Origin: Roseovarius azorensis
GTDB lineage: Bacteria; Pseudomonadota; Alphaproteobacteria; Rhodobacterales; Rhodobacteraceae
NCBI RefSeq assembly: GCF_900109455.1
Contig: NZ_FOAG01000017.1
Span: forward strand, 1 to 49,747
Direction of reading: 5' to 3'
Length of the DNA: 49,747 nt
The translations under genes were made by a program, and so were the position numbers. How positions within the stretch are numbered: position 1 is the first letter of the stretch; each line of letters opens with the position of its first letter. The notes under the pieces were generated by a model. That model was not told where the DNA came from, did not search any database, and saw only the letters and a program-made list of their open reading frames with translations. Of the stretch, positions 17,206 to 24,803 are shown in pieces.

Positions 17206-18438
17206 CTACGCTTTCGTTGCGGTCATCCGGGCGGACGCGGAGGAAGCGGCGTTTAAACGAAGAGCGCGGCTCTGACTGCCAAAGAGAGAAACGAGATCGT
17301 CGGTGGTCCACGTGCTGAATTCCGGCCGTCTTTTCGCGCGGGGTTTCATCCAGCGTTCGATGCCACGCTCAGCAATCTCTTTGGCTGAAAGGAGCGTACT
17401 CGTATCCGGTTCGCCCTGTCCGGTGCGCAAGAGCGAAGTGGCGTTCTCCGCCAGCCGCGCAATAAACACTTCACGTTTCACACCGTGTCTCAGCATGTCC
17501 TCCTTGAATCCGAGTGCCGACAAGGCTGCGCGCGTTGTTCGCAAGCGCCAATTCGGACCCTGTCCATAGCGATGTTGATCAGCGTATGTGTGGTCATTGT
17601 CGCGAAGGTAGTCCCGAAGTTCGACAAAAAGACGGTCGGGAATGTGAAAATGGCCCCAGCCTCCGGTGTAACCAATCGACTGTAGGTACTGGGTGCCATC
17701 AAGCTTCAGACGGTTGTAGACCGATGAGCGCCCCATCGATGACGATGTCGTCACAGCCAGCAAGCGAGCCTTCTTGTCTTTCCCAGAGATAATCCCCGTC
17801 GTGTCGCCATAGGCCGCCGCGAAGTCATCATAAAGATCGCGGCTCCGCAGGAGACATGCCATCAATTTGCCGCCCAGCAAGGCATTGTAGGGGGGGATCG
17901 CACCGAGAACGTAGGCATCCATGATGTTGACGAGGCGCGCACTGCGATCTTTGGAAGTCCAACCGATCAGTTTGTCCCTGACGGCAAGGTTGAACACGGG
18001 ATCACCAATGGCTATGAGCCCCATGAGCTTGCCGTTGTTCTCGTCCCAGACGACATACCGAAGTCGACGCCCAAATCCGTTGGATACCGGTACCGACCAG
18101 GTAAGAGATGCTAGCCGGAAGAGGTCGCCGTTTCTGGTTCCGGAAGAAACGCGTTCAATGACAGGTGAGATGCGGTCCGGATCGACGTCCTGACCCGATG
18201 CAAAGTAAGGAAGAAGTCCTTCTGCCTTCGTTGCAATGAACTTGCTGTTTTCCTTCAGCCGGTCCTCACGCTGCACGCGGTGAAGCGCACGAACGATATC
18301 CTTCCCTTCGCCTTCTATAGCGAGTTCGCCGCTCTCGGATTTCGTGAAGCCGATGCTATGGAGATGCCTGCGCAGCTTGCGCTTTAGGTTCGCTTCGCGC
18401 GAGGCAACGCTAACAATCGAATGCACATCGTCGGACAA
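17206..18438 (-). CDS. druA: DruA-like DUF4338 protein of Druantia
   Basis: A 410-residue protein of the DUF4338 family, the marker of type I Druantia. Recognisable features are RLRYVVWDENNGKLMGLIAIG (about 125-145), the following GDPVFNLAVRDKLIGW, then LVNIMDAYVLGAIPPYN and LGGKLMACLLRSRDL. DUF4338 proteins also occur without Druantia, but here the gene opens an operon that ends with a DruE-size helicase. The start is TTG at 18438, with a strong GAGGGAG about ten bases upstream and no suitable early ATG. It is the first gene of the 17-kb minus-strand run, so the promoter for the whole block should lie in 18439-18780. Confidence 0.85.
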   Translation of the reverse strand: MSDDVHSIVSVASREANLKRKLRRHLHSIGFTKSESGELAIEGEGKDIVRALHRVQREDRLKENSKFIATKAEGLLPYFASGQDVDPDRISPVIERVSSGTRNGDLFRLASLTWSVPVSNGFGRRLRYVVWDENNGKLMGLIAIGDPVFNLAVRDKLIGWTSKDRSARLVNIMDAYVLGAIPPYNALLGGKLMACLLRSRDLYDDFAAAYGDTTGIISGKDKKARLLAVTTSSSMGRSSVYNRLKLDGTQYLQSIGYTGGWGHFHIPDRLFVELRDYLRDNDHTYADQHRYGQGPNWRLRTTRAALSALGFKEDMLRHGVKREVFIARLAENATSLLRTGQGEPDTSTLLSAKEIAERGIERWMKPRAKRRPEFSTWTTDDLVSLFGSQSRALRLNAASSASARMTATKA

Positions 18439-18780
18439 TTTTGCTGCTCCCTCGTCTTTTCATCGGGTCTAGCAGATCGTTCCGGTGCCCGCCTCCCCAA
18501 ATTCGTCAACAAAGTCCTTTTATCTTAGCTATGTCCAGCGCCATATGGGAAGTTTATTCTCACGATAACATATATTTACGATGACATTCTGCTTTGGTTC
18601 CGCCCTGCAGCGCTGGAGCCGTCCGCCAAGGATCTCGGATCGCCCGCTTCTGAATGTGAAATGCGCGAGTGTCAGGAGAGATCCTGAGGCACATTTTTTT
18701 GTCCCTTCACTCAATCTTGGCGTCGTCTGAACCTCACTTCGTCGGAAGCCATCTTTGACGAGCGAGCTCACGGTCTGCTT
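18439..18780. other. Non-coding spacer between divergent druA and abiE
   Basis: No convincing gene. An 89-codon minus-strand frame at 18529-18798 has no ribosome site and no familiar sequence. The stretch is locally AT-rich around 18530-18585, unlike its neighbours, and should contain the leftward promoter for the defence operon. I could not find a pair of boxes good enough to name. Confidence 0.5.
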
Positions 18781-18842
18781 GTCCGAAATATGTAGCAAAC
18801 TTCGGACTCGCGTATGTCCGAAATATGCGGTAATCTTCGGAC
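18781..18842 (+). promoter_or_regulatory. Duplicated inverted-repeat operator of the AbiE operon
   Basis: Two 27-base sites, 18781-18807 and 18816-18842, each with perfect arms GTCCGAA and TTCGGAC around a 13-base centre that is itself similar in both (it begins ATATG). The starts are 35 bases apart. The second site ends at the base before the abiEi ATG, leaving no room for a Shine-Dalgarno sequence. AbiEi-type antitoxins are known to repress their own operon by binding inverted repeats upstream, so these are the likely binding sites. TAATCT at 18831-18836 could be a -10 box, which would give a leaderless or nearly leaderless message (inference). Confidence 0.8.
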
Positions 18843-19508
18843 ATGACGGAGACTAGATCACCTGCGACCTTGCCAACTCAGATCCTTGATCGGATCAATG
18901 CCGAACCTGCCAAGGTTTGGACGCCGGGAGATTTTGCGGATGCCGGTTCGCGTGACGCCGTCGACAAGGCCCTCCAACGGCTTGCCAAGTCCGGAGAACT
19001 CCGTCGTATCGAACGCGGCCTCTACGACAAGCCGCGACTCAACAAGCTGACCGGGAAACCGTCGGCACCGGACTACCGCGCCGTCATCGAAGCTGTCGCG
19101 CGGCGGGACAAGGCGCGCTTTGTTGTGGACGGAATGACCGCGGCCAACACTCTCGGTCTGACCAACGCCGTTCCAGCCAGGATCGAGGTTCTGGTCGATG
19201 CCCGCCTGAAACCCATCGAACTGGGCAACCAAAAGATCGTCTTCAAGCATGCTGCGCCCAGTCGTCTGTATTGGGCGGGACGTCCTGGAATGTATCTTGT
19301 TCAGGCACTGCACTGGGTCCACGATACCATGCGGGCTGAGACCGAGCGCTCGAAAGTCGATCGGACCATTCGAAAGCTCCTTGCCGATAGTGATGGGGGG
19401 CCAAAACTCACCGAGGACCTTCGCATCGGCCTCTCGGCGATGCCGATATGGATGCAGGACATCCTGCGCAAACCGATCATGTCGGCAGGTGCGGAGAGAA
19501 ACACATGA
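18843..19508 (+). CDS. abiEi: AbiEi-like antitoxin / autorepressor (DUF6088 type)
   Basis: A 221-residue protein with an N-terminal winged helix (about 10-70: ILDRINAEPAKVWTPGDFAD, then ALQRLAKSGELRRIERGLY) and a C-terminal antitoxin domain. The Arg/Gly-Leu-Tyr end of the wing is typical of AbiEi-like and DUF6088 proteins. It should neutralise the nucleotidyltransferase toxin encoded next and repress the operon through the two inverted repeats that end at its start codon. The stop overlaps the toxin ATG (ATGA), giving translational coupling. The ATG at 18843 is chosen because the frame is open only briefly upstream and the operator occupies that space. Confidence 0.85.
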   Translation: MTETRSPATLPTQILDRINAEPAKVWTPGDFADAGSRDAVDKALQRLAKSGELRRIERGLYDKPRLNKLTGKPSAPDYRAVIEAVARRDKARFVVDGMTAANTLGLTNAVPARIEVLVDARLKPIELGNQKIVFKHAAPSRLYWAGRPGMYLVQALHWVHDTMRAETERSKVDRTIRKLLADSDGGPKLTEDLRIGLSAMPIWMQDILRKPIMSAGAERNT

Positions 19509-20548
19509 CGACAGAGGCATTCTTGGAGGTCATGCGCGCCGAGCCCGCTGACCGCGCCGACCTCTTCCTCACGACGGCCCGGCGGCTGGGTGCACCCCTG
19601 ATCAACATCGAGAAAGACTTCTGGGTGTGCTGGACACTCAACACCCTCTACCATCGGCTGCCGAAGGGCGGCCCGCGTCTTCTCTTCAAAGGCGGCACGT
19701 CGCTTTCAAAGGCATATGGCCTAATCAACCGGTTCTCGGAAGACATTGACGTCACCGTCTTCAGAGATGACCTCGGTCACCCTGGGAGCACTGCTGAGAT
19801 CGCGGCACTTTCCAACAAGAAGCGGAAGGCTGCTCTTGACGCGATTGCAGCGGATTGTAGCCGCTATATCACCACAGAGCTTCTGGAGGCCGTCGCCGAA
19901 AATCTGGCAGCCGACACGGGTGGGACGGGTCGCGTCGAGATCGACGATAGCGATCCAACTTCTCAGACCTTGCTGGTCTGGTATCCGCGGGTGGATGCAT
20001 CTGAGACCGGATATGTGCAGGCCGCAGTCAAGATCGAGTCAGGCGCAAAGTCCGCACTCGATCCGAACCGTCCCGTTACCATTGGGCCCTATATCGATGC
20101 TGATCTCGAAGCACTGGATCTTAGGGTGCCGGATGTCACGACGATCCATGCCGAGCGAACCTTCTGGGACAAGATAGTGATTGTTCACGGTTTGCGCAGC
20201 TGGTTCGAGCGGCGCGGTGAGCTTCGCCAGGACGGCCAGCGGATTTCGCGACATTACTACGATCTGCATTCGCTCCTGCACTCGGATATTGGCGCCTCGG
20301 CCGTCGCCGATCTGGCTCTCGGTGCGGATTGCATTGAGCATGCCCGAACGTTCTTCAGTAGACCGGACTACGACCTCGCGGCCGCTGAACCCGGTACGTT
20401 CGCCCTTCGGCCCGTAGGTGACATGATTGATCGACTGGAACGGGACTACCACAACACAAGGGCGATGATCTTTGGCGATGCACCCGATTTCGAGTATATC
20501 CTTTCTTCCATCGGTGAGATCGAAGACACTCTCAACAGAAATACCTGA
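19505..20548 (+). CDS. abiEii: AbiEii-type nucleotidyltransferase toxin
   Basis: A 347-residue toxin of a type IV toxin-antitoxin or abortive infection system. The nucleotidyltransferase signature is clear: FKGGTSLSKAY (GG-T-S, about 65-75) followed by FSEDIDV with the metal-binding D-x-D at about 83-85. An EKDFWVCW block (about 37-44) and a distal HAERTFWDK are also typical. Related toxins add nucleotides to tRNA or another target and stop growth when phage infection upsets the antitoxin. The start is the ATG at 19505, which overlaps the abiEi stop by four bases. The stop at 20546-20548 coincides with the breakpoint in a tyrosine recombinase gene on the other strand. Confidence 0.9.
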   Translation: MTTEAFLEVMRAEPADRADLFLTTARRLGAPLINIEKDFWVCWTLNTLYHRLPKGGPRLLFKGGTSLSKAYGLINRFSEDIDVTVFRDDLGHPGSTAEIAALSNKKRKAALDAIAADCSRYITTELLEAVAENLAADTGGTGRVEIDDSDPTSQTLLVWYPRVDASETGYVQAAVKIESGAKSALDPNRPVTIGPYIDADLEALDLRVPDVTTIHAERTFWDKIVIVHGLRSWFERRGELRQDGQRISRHYYDLHSLLHSDIGASAVADLALGADCIEHARTFFSRPDYDLAAAEPGTFALRPVGDMIDRLERDYHNTRAMIFGDAPDFEYILSSIGEIEDTLNRNT

Positions 20549-20718
20549 TGCGGATAGCCAAGGATGTCGTCGCGCGAGATCGGTTCATTGATCTGGTGAA
20601 GATTGGTATAGCGGGCGAAAGTTCGCAGATCCTGGGCATAGGCCCTGCGCGTGTGATGGCCGACGCCGCGTTCATCGCGGCAGGCAGTGACGAAGGCCGT
20701 GTGATCGAGATGGGGCAT
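20549..20718 (-). pseudogene. Tyrosine recombinase, N-terminal fragment only
   Basis: Minus-strand reading from the ATG at 20718 gives about 55 residues of a SAM-like core-binding domain, including TRRAYAQDLRTFARY and SRDDILGY, typical of phage-type integrases. An AGGAGT stands nine bases before the ATG, so the 5' end is intact. After residue ~56 the frame runs into the antisense of abiEii, and the catalytic domain is gone. The break lies at about 20549-20556, right after the abiEii stop codon. The sequence differs from the two intact tyrosine recombinases in this window, so it is a third lineage. Most likely the abiE/defence block arrived here by insertion or recombination into this gene. 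Confidence 0.75.
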
Positions 20719-20961
20719 GGAGGACTCCTGTTGCGGTGTCCTGGCAGTCCATCACAGGGTCTGAATGGGTCGAAATCGGCCCCTTCTCCGGTAATGATAA
20801 TGGCCCGCCCCTATCGTTGCCTAAGCCTACAAGCCCATGGGTGTTGCGGACTTTCGCTGCGTTTGTCACGAACTGGCAACATGCGGGACTTTTGCTGCCG
20901 TTCACTGCCGTGGCCCTAATGACCGCTTACGGCCAACGGAGCAAACGGTTCTTCGTGTCCT
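20719..20961. other. Upstream region of the broken recombinase; no gene seen
   Basis: About 240 bases between the recombinase remnant and the end of the stress island. Only short frames with no ribosome sites are present. It probably holds the old recombinase promoter and marks the junction between the defence block and the stress island. Confidence 0.5.
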
Positions 20962-21654
20962 TCAGGCTTGCCGGCTTACCTGACCCTCATTCTCCAACTC
21001 CGCCAATCGCTCCCGATCTCCGTAGATCAGAACATGGTCTCTGGGATTGAGCCGCGTGTCCCCATCTGGCGCACCTTCATAGCTTCCATCGGAATGTTCG
21101 ACCCCGAGAACATTGAGACCGGCTGCCGGCAACCTCAGCTCCTTCAGCGTCTTGCCGGACCAACTGTCAACGGCGGCCACCTCCACCCTAGCGACGCCAT
21201 AGTTGTCCCTGAGATGCAGGAGGTTGGCATAATCCCGCAGATCGAGGTCCGTGCTTCTCTGAAGCAGGCGGCGGATCACGGGAGTCGCCACACGTTCGAG
21301 GCGTCGAGACCGCGCGACCAGGAATATCCCAAAGACACCCACGCCAAGCACGAGCAGCCGGTCGATCGTCGCCGCCCTGTCGGCGCCGATCATCGACAGC
21401 ATCAGGGTGGAAATCGCCGTCACGATCCCGACCGATCCGAGCCGTATCAGCATTCCGATGATTCGTCGTCTTGCCGGCCCAGCGACCACCTTTTCGGCCT
21501 CGTCGGTGGTGAACCCCGCGCCGGAAAAGGCCGACAGTGCCTGGAACTTGGCCACCTCCTCGGTCAGGCCCGTCATCGTGAGGGCGATGGCGCCGATACG
21601 CACGATCAGCAACGACAGGGCGATGACCAAAAGAAGCGAGAAGATCGCGATCAT
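20962..21654 (-). CDS. Membrane protein with TrkA-C (RCK_C) domain
   Basis: A 230-residue protein. The first ~20 residues and two further hydrophobic stretches (about 65-85 and 98-115) look like membrane segments. The second half (about 140-225) resembles a TrkA-C ligand-binding domain: RVEVAAVDSWSGKTLKELRL and a terminal HVLIYGDRERLAEL. The motif ALSAFSGAGFT recalls pore segments of Trk/Ktr-type subunits, but there is no full channel here. Stress islands of the TLQC type often carry a KefB-like potassium exchanger in this role, so this may be a reduced counterpart (inference). The ATG overlaps the htpX stop by one base, so it is the last gene of the stress operon. Confidence 0.65.
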   Translation of the reverse strand: MIAIFSLLLVIALSLLIVRIGAIALTMTGLTEEVAKFQALSAFSGAGFTTDEAEKVVAGPARRRIIGMLIRLGSVGIVTAISTLMLSMIGADRAATIDRLLVLGVGVFGIFLVARSRRLERVATPVIRRLLQRSTDLDLRDYANLLHLRDNYGVARVEVAAVDSWSGKTLKELRLPAAGLNVLGVEHSDGSYEGAPDGDTRLNPRDHVLIYGDRERLAELENEGQVSRQA

Positions 21655-22535
21655 CAGGTCCGGCCGACCTGTTTCAGCGCGGCGATGCGCTTCTCAAGCG
21701 GCGGGTGGCTGGCAAAGAGCGCCTGCACCCGGCCAGCGCTGATGGCGAAGGCGCGCATTTCCTCCGGCAGGGGCGGCGCGTTCTGCGCCCGTTTCAGACG
21801 CTCCAGCGCCGCGATCATCTTGTGGCGTCCGGCTAGTGTGGCACCCCCGGCATCGGCGCGGAACTCGCGCCAGCGTGAGAACCACATCACGATCATCATG
21901 GCCAGCACGCCCAGGATCATCTCCATGATCAGGGAAACAAACCAGAAGCCGGGACCATAGCCGCGCTCGATCCGCAGGATCAGCCGGTCGAAAAGAAGCC
22001 CCGCGATGCGTGACAGGAAGATCACAAAGGTGTTCACCACACCCTGGATCAGCGCCAGCGTCACCATGTCGCCATTGGCGGCATGACTGACCTCATGCGC
22101 GAGCACGGCCTCGACCTCGCCGCGGTTCATGTGGTGCAAGAGCCCGGTGCTGACCGCGATCAGTGCGTCGTCGCTGTTCCAGCCGGTGGCGAAGGCGTTC
22201 GGGGAGGGGTGATCGAAGATTCCGACCTCCGGCCGCCCGATCCCGGCGCGATCGGCCTGCGCATGAACCGTCTCGACCAACCAGCGCTCGGTGGCGCTGC
22301 GCGGCGTGGCGATGACATGGACGCGCATAGCCGCCTTCGCCATGCTCTTCGACATGAAGAGCGAGATCAGCGATCCGGCGAAGCCCAGCACCGCGGCGAA
22401 GACCAGCAGGGCGGTCAGGTTCAGATCGACGCCGTTCGCCGCAAGCAAGCTGTCGATCCCGAAGAGCCGGAAAGCGACCGATAGCACCGCTAGGATGGCG
22501 AAGTTGGCAGCAAGATATAGACCGATCCGCAGCAT
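21654..22535 (-). CDS. htpX: HtpX-like M48 membrane metalloprotease
   Basis: A 293-residue inner-membrane zinc protease. Two hydrophobic helices lie near the start (about 5-25 and 42-60), the zinc motif HEVSH is at 147-151, and a probable third ligand lies in WREFRADAGG near 226; two more membrane helices lie between them. HtpX degrades damaged membrane proteins and overlaps in function with FtsH, which is also encoded in this island. The SNPNAFA-like segment SPNAFATGW is typical. The ribosome site (GGGAGAG) is weaker than those of the other genes of the island. It starts 24 bases after yfdX and overlaps the TrkA-C gene by one base. Confidence 0.92.
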   Translation of the reverse strand: MLRIGLYLAANFAILAVLSVAFRLFGIDSLLAANGVDLNLTALLVFAAVLGFAGSLISLFMSKSMAKAAMRVHVIATPRSATERWLVETVHAQADRAGIGRPEVGIFDHPSPNAFATGWNSDDALIAVSTGLLHHMNRGEVEAVLAHEVSHAANGDMVTLALIQGVVNTFVIFLSRIAGLLFDRLILRIERGYGPGFWFVSLIMEMILGVLAMMIVMWFSRWREFRADAGGATLAGRHKMIAALERLKRAQNAPPLPEEMRAFAISAGRVQALFASHPPLEKRIAALKQVGRT

Positions 22536-22559
22536 CTTCGGTTTCTCTCCCTGCCCCTC

Positions 22560-23522
22560 TTAATCGAACAGGCGCTGCTTCAGCCGGATGAAGCTGTCTC
22601 CGATCCGGTCGAAGATGCCGCCGGTGTTGTCGGCAAGGTCGATCTTCTCGTCGAGTTCGTCGAGGTTGTCGTGAAGCTCCTCGAAATCACCTTCTTCGCC
22701 ATAGCCAAGCGCCTCGGCGATCTTCAGCTGGCTACGCGCGGCCGCGACATACTCGCCAGGGGAAATTGGTTCCGGCTCGGCGCTCTCGACGGCGTCTTCG
22801 ACCGCTGACGCGTCCGCATCCCCGGTGCTCTCCTCCATTTCAGCAAGCGCCTCCTCTGCCGCGTCGATCAATAATTGCGCGCGCAGAACCGGCAGAGCGA
22901 TCACCTCTTCGGTGATAACCAGGGTGCCGAGCGCCGTTTCGAGGGTCTGTTTCGCGGTTTCGATCTCGCCGGCGTCGATCTGGGCCGTCGCGCGCAAGAG
23001 CGCGTCTGGATAGGTCGCCAACGGCAGGTTGGTGGTCTCGATGACGATCTCGCTGGCGAACTCGCGCATCAGCGGACGGGCCTCCTGGAGCCTGCCATCG
23101 GCCACCAGATCCTCGATGACCTCGCGGGAGGCCTCAATCGTTTCCACATCACCGAGCAGGTCACGCTGGAGCAACCGCACATCGACAGGTGCCAAAGCGA
23201 GGCTCGGATCGCGGGCCACGACGCTTTGCAACTTGCCGGTCGCCACCGCCAGAGCCTCCAGCGCGGCTTCGGTGTCGTCTTCGTCAAGCGTGGTCGATGC
23301 CGTCTCGGTTTCCTCCAGCGCCCGGGTCGCATCGTCGAGCAGCTTTTGGCGTCTTTCGTCGATCTGCGCTGTGGCTTCATCCCGGACGCCCTCGCTCACG
23401 GCCTCGTTTGTCTGGGCGGTCGGGGGTTGCGATGTCTCCTGGGCAAAGGCAGGCGGCAAGGCCAGCATGCTTGTCAGCGCGAGGACACTGACCGTCGAGG
23501 TGAACAGGTTACGATATGGCAT
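22560..23522 (-). CDS. yfdX: YfdX family protein, exported
   Basis: A 320-residue protein with a clear signal peptide (about 1-28, hydrophobic core then PPAFAQE), so it acts in the periplasm. The middle (about 100-215) matches the YfdX pattern: helical, with REVIEDLVADGRLQEARPLM and LPLATYPDALLRATAQID. The C-terminus is acidic, with a Glu/Ala-rich stretch. YfdX proteins are a standard part of heat-resistance/TLQC islands and are thought to respond to stress or acid, though their exact role is unsettled. A strong AAAGGAGG ribosome site precedes the ATG. It lies between the NDUFS4-like gene and htpX. Confidence 0.85.
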   Translation of the reverse strand: MPYRNLFTSTVSVLALTSMLALPPAFAQETSQPPTAQTNEAVSEGVRDEATAQIDERRQKLLDDATRALEETETASTTLDEDDTEAALEALAVATGKLQSVVARDPSLALAPVDVRLLQRDLLGDVETIEASREVIEDLVADGRLQEARPLMREFASEIVIETTNLPLATYPDALLRATAQIDAGEIETAKQTLETALGTLVITEEVIALPVLRAQLLIDAAEEALAEMEESTGDADASAVEDAVESAEPEPISPGEYVAAARSQLKIAEALGYGEEGDFEELHDNLDELDEKIDLADNTGGIFDRIGDSFIRLKQRLFD

Positions 23523-23617
23523 GGGTTTCTCCTCCTTTCAGTTCGCGATACCGTTGCAATTGCGGCCCAGGTGCAGGGCGGGCACGGAATCGGGCCGCTA
23601 TCCCGCGCCCGTAACAT

Positions 23618-24127
23618 TCAGCGTCCCCCCAGGGTCGTGCCGGTCCAGGCCGGAGGATCGGAAGCGGGAAAGCTCTCCAGCAATGCTAGATCCACCGGAT
23701 CGGTGCCGATTTCTTCTGTCGGGGTTACCTTTGTCGCGTCCTGACCGCGCGGCTGCGGTTCGTCCAGCTGATCGAGGGGCCGTAAGATCGGCTCCCGTCG
23801 AGGTTTGGAGCTGCGCCGGCATTCGTCGCGCACGATGTAATCCCAATCGTGGCGCTCGGCATAGTCGATGGCGCTTTCGCGGTCCGGGAAGCTGAGCCGG
23901 ATCGGGCGATAGGGATCGCGCGTGGCGGTCCAGCCCATCAGGGGCTCGATCTGCGGGGATGCCGCGGGTTCGAACTCCAGTATCCAGTGACGGGGCCGCG
24001 AGCCCGATTGCATCGCATTGCGGGACGGGCGGTAAATGATCGCCGTCGGCACGTCCGGCGACGGCAGGTCGGTGCCGGGGATTTTTGGCCGGAAGGGTGG
24101 CCGGTTGTGTCCTCTCATGCTGAACAT
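23618..24127 (-). CDS. NDUFS4-like (ETC complex I subunit) small protein
   Basis: A 169-residue protein. Residues about 45-105 match the NDUFS4/ETC complex I accessory subunit fold: WILEFEP, PLMGWTATRDPYRPIRLSF and a closing AIDYAERHDWDYIV. In alphaproteobacteria and mitochondria this subunit sits on respiratory complex I. Here the gene stands alone inside a stress island, with an extra C-terminal tail ending LLESFPASDPPAW, a motif I recall from small proteobacterial proteins of unknown function. A perfect AAAGGAGGT lies just before the ATG at 24127. It may protect or modify complex I under stress (inference), or have a separate role. Confidence 0.7.
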   Translation of the reverse strand: MFSMRGHNRPPFRPKIPGTDLPSPDVPTAIIYRPSRNAMQSGSRPRHWILEFEPAASPQIEPLMGWTATRDPYRPIRLSFPDRESAIDYAERHDWDYIVRDECRRSSKPRREPILRPLDQLDEPQPRGQDATKVTPTEEIGTDPVDLALLESFPASDPPAWTGTTLGGR

Positions 24128-24165
24128 CGTGACCTCCTTTCAGAACAGGTTACTTTGCCAGGGTT

Positions 24166-24786
24166 TCAGGCTGTCTTCGCCGACGCGCTGCCCCCCGATC
24201 CGCCGTCGGTTTTGCGCAGCTTCAGTCCCAGCAGGATCATCGTCACGCCGAAGACGGCGGCGTAGATGGCCAGCACCCAACCGAGCGCGAAAAGGCTGCT
24301 TGCCGGGCTGAACGTCAGGAAGAAGATGACGACCGCACCCAGCAGGATTGACAACAACCCGCTGAGGCCCATCCATATCTCGCCTTCGATTTCCTTGCGC
24401 AGCCGGATCGCCGTAGCGATCTCGAACGCGCCGGAAAAGATCGACCAGACCGCGATGCTGGCCCAAAGGAAGAAGGTCAGCACAATCGTCGCCACGAAGG
24501 GTGTGATCAGCACGACAAGACCGGTCAGGATGCCAAGGACACCGCTGAAAGCGAGCCAGCCCCAGCGTTCGCCCTCGCGCATCTGGCGCACGGCCGCGAT
24601 GAGGCCGAAGACGCCATCAGCAAAGGTGAAGGCGCCGAATACCAATGCGAGCGCAAGCACGGCTTCGACGGGCATGAACCAGGCAAGTCCGGCGATTATC
24701 ACAGCCAGAACGCCACGCAGGACAAAGGCCCACCAGTTCTTCGAGAGCGAGCAAAAGCCCTCGATCTTATTCGTGACATCGGTCAT
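24166..24786 (-). CDS. hdeD: HdeD family membrane protein (DUF308)
   Basis: A 206-residue integral membrane protein with about six hydrophobic helices, and the HdeD/DUF308 repeat pattern seen in WWAFVLRGVLAVIIAGLAW and LVFGAFTFADGVFGL. HdeD helps cells withstand acid in enterobacteria and is a regular member of heat-resistance islands. The start is the ATG at 24786 (MTDVTNK), eight bases after a perfect AAAGGAGG; a longer frame from 24807 lacks one. It follows the clpK stop by 17 bases and precedes the NDUFS4-like gene by about 40. Confidence 0.9.
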   Translation of the reverse strand: MTDVTNKIEGFCSLSKNWWAFVLRGVLAVIIAGLAWFMPVEAVLALALVFGAFTFADGVFGLIAAVRQMREGERWGWLAFSGVLGILTGLVVLITPFVATIVLTFFLWASIAVWSIFSGAFEIATAIRLRKEIEGEIWMGLSGLLSILLGAVVIFFLTFSPASSLFALGWVLAIYAAVFGVTMILLGLKLRKTDGGSGGSASAKTA

Positions 24787-24803
24787 TGCTTGGTCCTCCT
24801 TTC

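Noticed and set aside
18529..18798. Possible 89-codon minus-strand gene before druA
   Set aside because: No ribosome site, no recognisable sequence, and it overlaps the AbiE operator.
20548..20919. Plus-strand 123-codon frame after abiEii
   Set aside because: It is opposite the recombinase remnant, whose protein sequence is recognisable; this frame is not.
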